Position numbers and translations under genes: made by a program. Positions 40,992-48,508 of a DNA stretch of 50,593 bases are shown here, piece after piece. The DNA is from a virus, in the IMG/VR virus record IMGVR_UViG_3300047408_000090, positions 1-50,593 of that record, one strand, 5' to 3'. The notes beneath the pieces are model-generated. The model was not told the origin of the DNA, made no database searches, and saw nothing but the letters and a program-made list of their open reading frames with translations. Position 1 is the first letter of the stretch. Each line of letters starts with the position of its first letter.

Positions 40992-41567
40992 TTATTTATT
41001 CCTGAACATACGTTTGGCTGCTTTACGTCCACGCAACCGGGCTTGCCTACGTAACCTGCGACGGCGTAACGTCCTGCGGCCAATCGTCTTGCCTTTATAC
41101 TGCAGCTGCGTTGCAATATACGGCAAGCGACCCGGTACCCACTTACCCGCAACGTCGCGCGGTTGCGATCGCCAATCGTGCCGCCAATGGTTATCCAACC
41201 AATCGTTGCGCGACGTTGCCCAATTGCTGCGTCCCCACGCCGTCTTGGCACGCCAGTTGCCACGCTGCTTCTTACCTAAGAACTCTTTCCGCAGACCGCT
41301 TAAAAAATTGCTATCGACCCGCAATTCCCTCGGCATCAAATCGCTTATGGCTAACGGCTTCGGTAGCAAGTCAGAAAGATTTAACGTCTTCGGCATCAAT
41401 ATATTTGCCGCGCCACCCAGACTAAGTGGACCAAAACTTATTTGTTGTAAGAGCAACTCGCCACCCATGTTGACGAGTTTATCCATCACCGCTTTCTCAA
41501 GTCCACCACCGGTCACCAAAGCCGCAACCATCTTTGCGATCTGACCAGTGCCAAACCCTGCCGCCAT
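40992..41567 (-). CDS. Hypothetical virion-region protein with a highly basic tail
   Basis: A 191-residue protein with no recognised family. Residues 10-45 (KMVAALVTGGG) are hydrophobic and helical, the middle has many Trp (SNWATSRNDWLDNHWRHDWR), and the last 30 residues are strongly basic (RRTLRRRRLRRQARLRGRK). It lies inside the head-tail connector block, where a DNA-contacting protein of the head or a channel plug could be expected. The basic tail would bind DNA. Confidence 0.6.
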   Translation of the reverse strand: MAAGFGTGQIAKMVAALVTGGGLEKAVMDKLVNMGGELLLQQISFGPLSLGGAANILMPKTLNLSDLLPKPLAISDLMPRELRVDSNFLSGLRKEFLGKKQRGNWRAKTAWGRSNWATSRNDWLDNHWRHDWRSQPRDVAGKWVPGRLPYIATQLQYKGKTIGRRTLRRRRLRRQARLRGRKAAKRMFRNK

Positions 41568-42202
41568 CAGGCTGTCAACCTCGTATACCGTTGCAACAAA
41601 TTCCGCGCAGCATTCTCGGCTGGCGACCCGCCACCCCCGCTAGAGCTCGACGACGATCCTCCCATCTTCGATGGATCGAAATATGAGATGCGACTTTCCT
41701 TGTGCGAGATTTGCCGTACCGAAGCGTCCCCGCGCTGGCTAGAATAATACGAGTCGCGTGTGAACAGCAGCACCGCTTGTTTAATCGCTGGCGGCACCTC
41801 CTGCGGAATTGCGTAACCTCCCGCGTAAGTTGCAACCACCGACTCCGGCCATTGCGCACCACCGAACAAAGAAAGTTTACCGGACTCAGGATCGATATCA
41901 AATTCTGAAACATTACCGTCAACCGCGATCGACTCAATGTCGTCGAGCTGCACTGGGTACCGCGAAAGATAAAGCCGGGTGATCGGCTGTTCAATTTCGC
42001 GAAAAGTTTCGATCACCGCTTCCTTAGGAAACACCCGACTGCACAACGTCTGTACCTCGTCGGACGATCGTAGGATTATGAACTTCAACAACTCGTCGCT
42101 ATCAGTACTCGACGGCGCGATCTTCAATGCAACCTTAGCTTCATAAAGTGTGATGAGCGACTTATCTGGAGCTGGCTTTGTAACGACAACGCTAGAGTGC
42201 AT
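41567..42202 (-). CDS. Head-tail connector (gp6-like adaptor)
   Basis: A 211-residue protein. The start VALKIAPSSTDSDELLKFI, then RSSDEVQTLCSRVF and ATYAGGYAIPQEVPPAIKQAVLLF are hallmarks of phage gp6-like adaptors (helical dimers beneath the portal). The last 30 residues are Ser/Gly-rich, unlike typical gp6. It starts over the stop of the collagen-like gene (TAATG). Confidence 0.78.
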   Translation of the reverse strand: MHSSVVVTKPAPDKSLITLYEAKVALKIAPSSTDSDELLKFIILRSSDEVQTLCSRVFPKEAVIETFREIEQPITRLYLSRYPVQLDDIESIAVDGNVSEFDIDPESGKLSLFGGAQWPESVVATYAGGYAIPQEVPPAIKQAVLLFTRDSYYSSQRGDASVRQISHKESRISYFDPSKMGGSSSSSSGGGGSPAENAARNLLQRYTRLTA

Positions 42203-43218
42203 TACGCAGTCTCCTCTTGAAACTGCTCGAATAGATTACGCAATGAGATAACCGGACCGCGTTCACCATCAGACATAATCGGTGACACCTCGTACGTCTC
42301 GCGATTAATCTCCCACGTAACAATTTCGATCATATCCCCGCGATCGCCTTTTAATCCACGTTCGCCTTGTGGTCCCGGCTTGCCAGTCTTGCCAATACCC
42401 GGACCAGATTTCCAACCGGGTCCAGGACACGGACCGGGTTTATCGTGCTTAGCGACAAACCATTTACTGTCGAGCGTCACAACGTCCAGTTCAGAATATT
42501 CTTCGGTAGGATCAAACGTCTCCCGAATGTTCATGGAGATACCGTCTTCGCCATGACGACCATCTTTACCGTTCATGCCGGGTGCCGCCAAGCAAATCCA
42601 ATCATTCGTTCCCGGGATTTTGCCAGTGTCCTTCAACGCCTGATAAAGTCCACCGCCATGCGCAACCACTTCACCTTCGTATTGCACCGAACCTTCGACC
42701 CATTGTTTTACTTTGGGTAGCTTGCCCGGCTGACCTTGCGCGCCTTGTTCACCGCGTTCACCACATTCGCCTCGCGTGCCGTCAACGCCGTCTTTGCCTG
42801 TTGCACCAGCCGCGCCAGTTTCTCCCTTCTCTCCCGGCAACCCTTGCAACCCCTGTTCACCGGCAACGCCAGCCAATCCTTGTAAGCCATCTTTGCCATC
42901 CACGCCGTCTTTACCGTTCACACCGTCGCGGCCATCTTTACCGTTTTGTAACGACGCAACCTTATCGGTTATAATTTGGTCCCATTGAACAATCCTACCA
43001 GCAACTGCACCTTCAAGTAATTTCTGCAGACGTTCAAGTTGCAATTCCTTTTCTGCAAAACGCCGTTCGATATCCGCAGCGAGTGCAGCAATCCTGAACG
43101 CTGCTTCGCGCTCGACACGTCCTGCAACCGCACCTAATTCTGCCGCCAACAATTCAAATGGAGAGGTGGCGGTCATGCGAGGATCTGAAGAGGGAAGTGA
43201 GTTTGGATCTGTCAGCAT
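42202..43218 (-). CDS. Collagen-like head-region fibre protein
   Basis: A 338-residue protein in the head operon between portal and adaptor. Residues 20-75 form a coiled coil (VEREAAFRIAALAADIERRF); 93-165 are collagen-like triplets (GKDGRDGVNGKDG and later); 175-225 is a small domain with WVEGSVQYEGEVVAHGG and YQALKDTGKIPG; a second triplet set lies near 275-305. It is probably a head-decoration fibre that extends from the capsid to bind host or debris. It starts at ATG 43218, overlapping the portal end by 65 bases, with AAAGG upstream. Confidence 0.75.
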   Translation of the reverse strand: MLTDPNSLPSSDPRMTATSPFELLAAELGAVAGRVEREAAFRIAALAADIERRFAEKELQLERLQKLLEGAVAGRIVQWDQIITDKVASLQNGKDGRDGVNGKDGVDGKDGLQGLAGVAGEQGLQGLPGEKGETGAAGATGKDGVDGTRGECGERGEQGAQGQPGKLPKVKQWVEGSVQYEGEVVAHGGGLYQALKDTGKIPGTNDWICLAAPGMNGKDGRHGEDGISMNIRETFDPTEEYSELDVVTLDSKWFVAKHDKPGPCPGPGWKSGPGIGKTGKPGPQGERGLKGDRGDMIEIVTWEINRETYEVSPIMSDGERGPVISLRNLFEQFQEETA

Positions 43219-44551
43219 CGGTTATGCCTTTGGGTTCACTTGGCTGCGGAGGTTTTAAATCCGCTGCCGGTGCTGGCGGTGGCGCACCCGGTGCTGGGGA
43301 TGCTGGGATCTTACCCGCCGCGCTCAATGGAACGACCTGCTGCTGTACGCGCGGTTCGTCACCAAACTTGACTTGTTCCATATCGAACGCAGCACGCGCC
43401 TCGTTAGGAGAATGAATGCCACCTTGAACCGATCGCACGTAACCCTCAACGCGATCTTTAAAGTTCGATCGTAAGAGCGCAGACGTATCGAATTCAAGGT
43501 ACTCATCTGGAACGCCGTCGAGAGAAAAGAAACGTCCCATCGCTTCCTCAACATGGTTTAGGCAAAAGCCTAGACCCGTTGAAATCCACATCTGCATTAA
43601 GGCTTCGGTCGATCCGATCGGTCCGCCACCGATGCCAAACATTTGTAACGGAATACGATACGCCAGCGCGATCCTCGCATCGGAAATTTTCATAACGTCT
43701 GCCAGCTGCGAGTCAACGGAATTGGTAGAAAGCTGGAACGGTTTTAATCCGGCCGACAAAATCGGCGTACCGCCAACCCCGACACCTTTGGATTGCTCGT
43801 CCCATTTTTGTCTGAGCATATCCGTCTGATCTTTATCCAGCCGCAGATCGGTAGACAGAACGTGGCTCGGTCGAGCCTGGTTCATGTAGAATTTAATTTG
43901 CTGGTTTGCGATCGCATCGGTTAAAGCCATGTCGCGCAGGATTGCCAGCAGCGGAGACATCCCGCGCAACATGTACGGTTCCTGGTTCATCCGGATATGC
44001 AGAACATCGCGTGCGGGTACTAACTCCATTTCTGGCAGCATGCGATCGATAACAGGATTACCACCAAGTCCGTAAAAGACTTCGCCGTCGTCCGCAACGT
44101 ACGGCATGCACTGACTAGGTTCCATCAAATGCAGCGAGTCAATTTCATAACGGGAATTGCGCAGCGCCAGCGCGTACGTGTTACCATCCGCGTAGAGCGA
44201 ACGAACCGCGTTCAGCATGAAATCAGAAATAGTTTGATAGTCGTTTGGGTAACGCAGAAACCGCGCCAAGTCTGAAGTCATAACGCGATCGCGGCCACCT
44301 TTGTCATCAGAAAGCCAGTGATCGCCTGGACACATCGCGGTAGTCTGACTGTAAGAATTAATGCAAGCATCGACCATCGCAGACGGAGAAAATCTTTGGA
44401 TGCTGCCGCCGTTCTGCCACCAATTGTCAGAGCTGTCCGCCGGTAGCCACCCGCCGCTAACCGGCAAGATCCACGGTCCTGGACGATAGTTTCCCTCTGC
44501 CGCTTTTGTAATGGCACGACCAACACGCGCAACAATATCTTTGAGCGCCAT
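43154..44551 (-). CDS. Portal protein (HK97 family)
   Basis: A 465-residue portal. Conserved portal features include VPARDVLHIRMNQEPYMLRGM, SPLLAILRDMALTDAIANQQIKFY and GIGGGPIGSTEALMQMW. A Pro/Ala-rich tail follows (about 410-440). The portal ring is the DNA entry vertex that binds the large terminase. AGGAAAG lies before ATG 44551. The collagen-like gene starts inside its 3' end. Confidence 0.9.
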   Translation of the reverse strand: MALKDIVARVGRAITKAAEGNYRPGPWILPVSGGWLPADSSDNWWQNGGSIQRFSPSAMVDACINSYSQTTAMCPGDHWLSDDKGGRDRVMTSDLARFLRYPNDYQTISDFMLNAVRSLYADGNTYALALRNSRYEIDSLHLMEPSQCMPYVADDGEVFYGLGGNPVIDRMLPEMELVPARDVLHIRMNQEPYMLRGMSPLLAILRDMALTDAIANQQIKFYMNQARPSHVLSTDLRLDKDQTDMLRQKWDEQSKGVGVGGTPILSAGLKPFQLSTNSVDSQLADVMKISDARIALAYRIPLQMFGIGGGPIGSTEALMQMWISTGLGFCLNHVEEAMGRFFSLDGVPDEYLEFDTSALLRSNFKDRVEGYVRSVQGGIHSPNEARAAFDMEQVKFGDEPRVQQQVVPLSAAGKIPASPAPGAPPPAPAADLKPPQPSEPKGITDADRSKLTSLFRSSHDRHLSI

Positions 44552-44649
44552 GATACTTTCCTAAATGAAGCGTGACCGAGCAGAGCATCTGACAGGGTTA
44601 GTAATGGGGTGGTTTCAAGCCAAGTACCCCACTCGATCACACTCTTGCT

Positions 44650-44687
44650 CAACTGGCGCTGGTGGGGAACACCCGGTGAACCAGTTG
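44650..44687 (-). other. Weak inverted repeat upstream of the portal gene
   Basis: CAACTGG (44650-44656) pairs with CCAGTTG (44681-44687), with a GGTG/CACC inner match. The 143-bp gap between the small charged gene and the portal holds no convincing gene otherwise. It may be a minor folding element. Confidence 0.35.
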
Positions 44688-44694
44688 TACAAAA

Positions 44695-45018
44695 CTATTT
44701 CTGCACCGCGCGAGTTTCATAAGATCCACGCGGTGCCGGTTTTGCTTCCGACTGTTTAGTCTGACCCGGTACCGGCTCAGGTCCGCTACCGTCATCTTGT
44801 TTTTCCATGACGTTGCATCCCATCACCGCAAGATCATTTTCTTCCTGCGTCGGGGTTGGCGTGGAAGCCTGTACGCCTTCCTTAGCGCTGGCCTTACTCG
44901 CCTCTTCGCGCGCTTTGCGTTCTTCGCCAAGCTTCTTCTTGGCTTCCTCTGCACGCTTCTTTTCGTCGTCCGTGCGCTGCTTGGCAGCAGCGTCGGCCTT
45001 GGCTTCATGGTCAGTCAT
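44695..45018 (-). CDS. Charged, disordered hypothetical protein of the head block
   Basis: A 107-residue protein almost without hydrophobic core: Lys/Glu/Ala-rich helix (DAAAKQRTDDEKKRAEEAKK, KAREEASK) and a Pro/Thr/Ser-rich end. It may be a scaffold-like or decoration factor, given its place between capsid and portal genes. GGGAG precedes its ATG. No family recognised. Confidence 0.55.
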   Translation of the reverse strand: MTDHEAKADAAAKQRTDDEKKRAEEAKKKLGEERKAREEASKASAKEGVQASTPTPTQEENDLAVMGCNVMEKQDDGSGPEPVPGQTKQSEAKPAPRGSYETRAVQK

Positions 45019-45036
45019 CGGACTGCTCCCTGTTTC

Positions 45037-45082
45037 AAAAATGTTCTGGTTGGCTGATTACGCGTCTTGCGCAGCCAACCAG
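45037..45082 (-). terminator. Terminator-like hairpin after the major capsid gene
   Basis: CTGGTTGGCTG (45046-45056) pairs exactly with CAGCCAACCAG (45072-45082) around a 15-base loop. On the minus strand it follows the capsid stop and ends in AACATTTTT (five T, 45041 to 45037), the layout of a rho-independent terminator or attenuator. It may reduce expression of later genes compared with the capsid protein. Confidence 0.75.
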
Positions 45083-45089
45083 TATTCTG

Positions 45090-46493
45090 CTACCACGTCA
45101 CACCGGAGACCCACGCAACGGTCCCTGGACGACGGATCGTCCAGTTGATCGGCAGGATAAGCCGCAGCGCCAGCGAGTCAGTCTGGAACATTGACTTGAC
45201 TGGGAAAGCCGCAACCGCTGGCGTACCAGCCGTTGTAATGTCCGATGGCGAAGTGTCTTCAAGATGCAGCGTAGCTTGATCACTGATTTCGAAGCGCGGT
45301 CCATCTCCCGTGACGGAAACATAATCCGCCGCGTCCATCGCGATGACTGTGCCTAGCGGGACAGTACCCGCATCAATGATCGGCCAACCCCCGAGGTTGC
45401 CCGCTGCAACTTCGGCTCGGAACGGGAAGGCTCCGAAGCCGGGCATCGCAACAAGACCAAGGCTGTTCACTTGCTGTGGATTCATCAGCCACACAGGATT
45501 GCGAACGTTACCGAGCGTGCCGGTGATCAACGCACCAGTGAGTTGTTTGATATCGCCAACCACTGCCGTAAAGCCACCACCCGCCGTCGGGGTCAGACCC
45601 GCAACGCCGTTAAGAATACCGGCAGGACGAACGAGCGTTGCCGCACCGGTATCCAACAAGATCGCGTCCAGAGAAATTGCCGTGTCTTCGCCGATGGCTG
45701 CACGCAGCAGACCTTCGATCGCCGGCACGGAGTGTTCATCAATTTCTCGTGTCCACGTCGTGATGACTGCCATTTTCTTTGGCGTCAAGGTTTGGCTAGT
45801 GAACTGCCCTTGACGTACCGGGATCGGTTGACCTTCACCGACAAACGATCCAGCAATCGACGGCGTACGCGATCGCGTCGGGATGATGATCTTCCCGTTA
45901 CGACCGAACGTCAGTCCTAGTCCAGCAGCCGAGAGCCTCGGGAATACTGACTTGGGTAGCAACGTCTCCATAAAGTCGGTAACGATCTGCTGAACGAGCT
46001 CTGCTGCCCAGCCAACGACTGTCGTCATAGCCGGAGCAGTTGCCGCGCGCGTTGCCCACTCCACCACCGCGCGAGTTTGTTCATCGTCGCCGTAGATGGC
46101 TTTGCGAACGTCGCTCGTGTCCTTATGATGAAGATGCGAAAACAACTGCACAACACCAGACCGTACCAGTAGGTCAGTCGTTGTAAGTTGTTTCTTCGGC
46201 ATACCGAATGGACGCGGGGATGCCGCCGCAGCTGCAGCCGGTTTACCCTTGCCAGCCGGAACGATCGCGCGTCCGGTTGTGTCCACCGCCGTCGTTGCCA
46301 AGTTGCGCTCGGAGTCACGCAGCAGCGTGATGGTCCGTTCGATCTGGGCAATTTCATCGTTGAGCTGTTTGGTCTTTTCCATCTGCTCGTCGCTGACATT
46401 GTTGTCGTCGAGACTTTCCAGAAAAGTCTTCAGCTCGTCAATCTTCTCGACCTTACGCTTTTCCGTATCCGCAATTCTCTGTGAGAGCGACAT
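45090..46493 (-). CDS. Major capsid protein from an internal start
   Basis: In frame at codon 231 of the fusion gene, ATG 46493 (MSLSQRIADTEKRKVEK) follows AAAAGGAG with 8 bases of spacing. The product is 467 residues, normal for an HK97-type capsid protein with its N-terminal delta domain. It would be the abundant form, while the 697-residue fusion supplies protease in small amounts. The start is inferred from the ribosome binding site and family length, not shown. Confidence 0.7.
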   Translation of the reverse strand: MSLSQRIADTEKRKVEKIDELKTFLESLDDNNVSDEQMEKTKQLNDEIAQIERTITLLRDSERNLATTAVDTTGRAIVPAGKGKPAAAAAASPRPFGMPKKQLTTTDLLVRSGVVQLFSHLHHKDTSDVRKAIYGDDEQTRAVVEWATRAATAPAMTTVVGWAAELVQQIVTDFMETLLPKSVFPRLSAAGLGLTFGRNGKIIIPTRSRTPSIAGSFVGEGQPIPVRQGQFTSQTLTPKKMAVITTWTREIDEHSVPAIEGLLRAAIGEDTAISLDAILLDTGAATLVRPAGILNGVAGLTPTAGGGFTAVVGDIKQLTGALITGTLGNVRNPVWLMNPQQVNSLGLVAMPGFGAFPFRAEVAAGNLGGWPIIDAGTVPLGTVIAMDAADYVSVTGDGPRFEISDQATLHLEDTSPSDITTAGTPAVAAFPVKSMFQTDSLALRLILPINWTIRRPGTVAWVSGVTW

Positions 46494-47183
46494 GGTCGCT
46501 ACTCCTTTTCGTACATGGTGCATGACGGCTTGCTTGCCGCTGAACCTGCGACGGCGCATGCTGTCTTTATTGCCTTGCTCGGCAAAGACGACATTCATCG
46601 TATCAGGGGAAATCTTTAAACCCTTGGCAACCGCCAAGGCATTCGGATTGGCAGGAACGCTGACCAGTGATGTCTCCACTAATTCCTGCTTGGTAAATCT
46701 GTAACCGCCGAACGGATCTTCTTTATCCAGCGGCTCGTATTCCTTCGGCCGGAAACCAACCGATACCGCTTTGAGAATACCCGCGTCGATCAGTCTGCGG
46801 ATTTCATCAATACGCTGGCTCGTTCCTTCCGGAGCCATCTCGAGATGCCCGCGCAATTGCTTATTTTCCACGCGCAGATTTTTCCACTTACCAATAGGGA
46901 AGTCACTGCGATGACCGAACAGCGCAATGGGATTTTTTTGAAACGCCTCCAGGTCCCAGCCGTCTGACATGATGACGTCATCCATCCGGTCAGACGTTTC
47001 GTCCGACATGACAAACTCCATGCCGCTGACTTCGGCAGCGTGGGTCTTGTGGATAACCTCTGTCACTTTACGTTCCTCATCCCAGATCGTTTGACACTCG
47101 TCCTGATCGAGCTCGTCGGTGCACCGATCCATGAAGTCGGAATAATCCTCGTCGTCATCCGGTGGCGGCATCTTGGCGTTCAT
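45090..47183 (-). CDS. Prohead protease-major capsid protein fusion
   Basis: A 697-residue frame. Residues 1-210 are an HK97-type serine prohead protease with H91 in FGHRSDFP and S141 in AVSVGF, and LVSVPANPNALA at the end. Residues 231-300 are the helical delta domain that aids assembly, and about 330-697 are the HK97-fold capsid protein (VVGWAAELVQQIVTD, PSIAGSFVGEG, ITTWTREIDEHSV). There is no stop between the two parts. GGGAG precedes ATG 47183. A strong internal start at 46493 suggests that the capsid part is also made alone. Confidence 0.9.
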   Translation of the reverse strand: MNAKMPPPDDDEDYSDFMDRCTDELDQDECQTIWDEERKVTEVIHKTHAAEVSGMEFVMSDETSDRMDDVIMSDGWDLEAFQKNPIALFGHRSDFPIGKWKNLRVENKQLRGHLEMAPEGTSQRIDEIRRLIDAGILKAVSVGFRPKEYEPLDKEDPFGGYRFTKQELVETSLVSVPANPNALAVAKGLKISPDTMNVVFAEQGNKDSMRRRRFSGKQAVMHHVRKGVATMSLSQRIADTEKRKVEKIDELKTFLESLDDNNVSDEQMEKTKQLNDEIAQIERTITLLRDSERNLATTAVDTTGRAIVPAGKGKPAAAAAASPRPFGMPKKQLTTTDLLVRSGVVQLFSHLHHKDTSDVRKAIYGDDEQTRAVVEWATRAATAPAMTTVVGWAAELVQQIVTDFMETLLPKSVFPRLSAAGLGLTFGRNGKIIIPTRSRTPSIAGSFVGEGQPIPVRQGQFTSQTLTPKKMAVITTWTREIDEHSVPAIEGLLRAAIGEDTAISLDAILLDTGAATLVRPAGILNGVAGLTPTAGGGFTAVVGDIKQLTGALITGTLGNVRNPVWLMNPQQVNSLGLVAMPGFGAFPFRAEVAAGNLGGWPIIDAGTVPLGTVIAMDAADYVSVTGDGPRFEISDQATLHLEDTSPSDITTAGTPAVAAFPVKSMFQTDSLALRLILPINWTIRRPGTVAWVSGVTW
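46502..46506 (-). promoter_or_regulatory. Internal Shine-Dalgarno sequence for the capsid protein
   Basis: AGGAG on the minus strand within codons of the protease part (RKGVAT), 8 bases before ATG 46493. It decides whether the capsid protein is made separately from the fusion. Confidence 0.65.
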
Positions 47184-47195
47184 AGGTCACTCCCG

Positions 47196-47546
47196 TTAGG
47201 CAGTCGGCACCTCGAGCGCGATACCGAATTTAACATCGTCCTTGACTTGATCAACAGGATTGTCGCGCGTGCCCGAACGGATTTTCAACCAGCCAATCGA
47301 CCGCACCCACGCACCGGTTACAACGACGGTAGTATCCGGCTCTGGAGAGATCGTAATCTCCTTGCCGTTTTCGTCGTACAGATCGTTGTACATGTTGCCG
47401 TCGCTGGACGTTTGAAACGTCATGTTGGCGTCGGTATATTCCTGCGGTACCGTGATGCGTACAATGGTACCAGCAGAACAATCAACGCCGTCAGAAAGCG
47501 ACTCGTTTTTGAGAATGGTTGGCCCGTCTACAATTTGCAGTCCCAT
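47196..47546 (-). CDS. Beta-rich structural protein, possible head decoration
   Basis: A 116-residue protein with beta-strand pattern (AGTIVRITVPQEYTDANMTFQ, TVVVTGAWVRSIGWLKIRSGT). It has no signal peptide and is encoded beside the capsid gene, fitting decoration or head-stabilising proteins. TGAGGTAAC lies before ATG 47546. No family can be named with certainty. Confidence 0.6.
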   Translation of the reverse strand: MGLQIVDGPTILKNESLSDGVDCSAGTIVRITVPQEYTDANMTFQTSSDGNMYNDLYDENGKEITISPEPDTTVVVTGAWVRSIGWLKIRSGTRDNPVDQVKDDVKFGIALEVPTA

Positions 47547-47555
47547 GGTGTTACC

Positions 47556-47915
47556 TCATTGTGAGAGTGACATTCGAAGCACGACATTGCCGGTCATGGC
47601 AACTTTTGTTTTACCGTCAGCTTCCACGATTTTTAATTCGTGGTAGTACAAATCCGGCTTGAGGCCGAGAGTGTCTTCCGCATCGATTGTAATTTCCAGG
47701 CTCGTCCCGGCTACTGCGATACCATCACTCTGCACCTTCGTGATCAAGATATCCGCATCCATCGAATACGGTGACCGCGCCAGCTTCCACTCCAGACTTG
47801 TCACCGTTGCCAGATCGTAACCCGTCATGTCCACGCTAACAACTTTATCCTCACCGCAGAACAATTGAAAATTCTGGTTGAGCGCAGCAGTAACAAGAAT
47901 TGGATCTGGTGTCAT
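47556..47915 (-). CDS. Beta-rich structural protein, BppU-like N-terminal domain
   Basis: A 119-residue protein in which DPILVTAALNQNFQLFCGED, SLEWKLARSPYS and ELKIVEADGKTKV resemble the BppU-type domain at 25005-25349. It could be a head-fibre anchor or minor structural component. Start has a weak ribosome binding site. Confidence 0.55.
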   Translation of the reverse strand: MTPDPILVTAALNQNFQLFCGEDKVVSVDMTGYDLATVTSLEWKLARSPYSMDADILITKVQSDGIAVAGTSLEITIDAEDTLGLKPDLYYHELKIVEADGKTKVAMTGNVVLRMSLSQ

Positions 47916-47972
47916 CGTTCTGGCTTCATGATGTTTGGCGTTGGACCTAACGTGCGTTCCATCGAAGGTTGC

Positions 47973-48197
47973 CTAGCCGACGACGCGAAAGGGCAACGGC
48001 AATCCCAGCAGCAAAGCGATAATCATGTAGAGCGCGATAAGCGCCACGATGATCATGAACACCTTTTGAATTTGCGCCGGAATTGGAAAGCCGAGATAAC
48101 CCATGAACCACACGATCACCAATCCTATCAGCACCAGGATAGCAATCGCGATTGCGATATTTACGATCCCAAGCAGCACTGCACCGAGTGAAATCAT
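47973..48197 (-). CDS. Two-helix membrane protein, holin-like
   Basis: A 74-residue protein of two hydrophobic segments (about 5-33 and 46-66) linked by a short polar turn (GYLGFPIPAQIQKV) and a basic C-terminus. Its size and topology fit a class II holin. Position in the early part of the late operon rather than beside an endolysin makes the call tentative. Start overlaps the previous stop as ATGA. Confidence 0.5.
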   Translation of the reverse strand: MISLGAVLLGIVNIAIAIAILVLIGLVIVWFMGYLGFPIPAQIQKVFMIIVALIALYMIIALLLGLPLPFRVVG

Positions 48198-48415
48198 GTT
48201 AGTTCTCCATACTCACCGTCCAACAAGAATTGATCCCATCCTGCAGCGGGACCGATGATCACCCGCCAAGGTTTAGTCTTTACTAAGTCACTCGCACCAC
48301 CGGCAAACGCATCGCTAATGCGTCGGCACTCTTGCTCAGACCCACGATAAAATTCGGCAAGTCCCCAGCCGCAATTATCGCACTGTTCAATCCGGTATGT
48401 GACGACCCATTCCAT
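48194..48415 (-). CDS. Hypothetical protein between terminase and head genes
   Basis: A 73-residue soluble protein with CDNCGWG (a Cys pair near residue 12) and WRVIIGPAAGW. It starts at ATG 48415 after the hairpin that follows the large terminase. A small metal-binding or structural role is possible; no family recognised. Confidence 0.5.
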   Translation of the reverse strand: MEWVVTYRIEQCDNCGWGLAEFYRGSEQECRRISDAFAGGASDLVKTKPWRVIIGPAAGWDQFLLDGEYGELT

Positions 48416-48428
48416 GACACGACACCAA

Positions 48429-48508
48429 GATTATTGTTATGGGGTGCGTTGACGTTGTGCTCTGCCGCATCGGCGTATGTCCTGCACAACCACCCCATAA
48501 CAATAATC
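48429..48508. repeat. Perfect 18-bp inverted repeat after the large terminase gene
   Basis: GATTATTGTTATGGGGTG (48429-48446) pairs exactly with 48491-48508, 44 bases apart, starting at the terminase stop codon. It could be a terminator-like or RNA-processing hairpin of the late transcript. It has no T run and is too far inside the genome to be a packaging site by itself, though it lies next to the terminase genes. Confidence 0.8.

Noticed and set aside
44278-44652. Open frame on the minus strand overlapping the portal start
   Set aside because: It is out of frame with the portal over most of its length, has TTG start only and no ribosome binding site; the portal frame has strong protein-family support.
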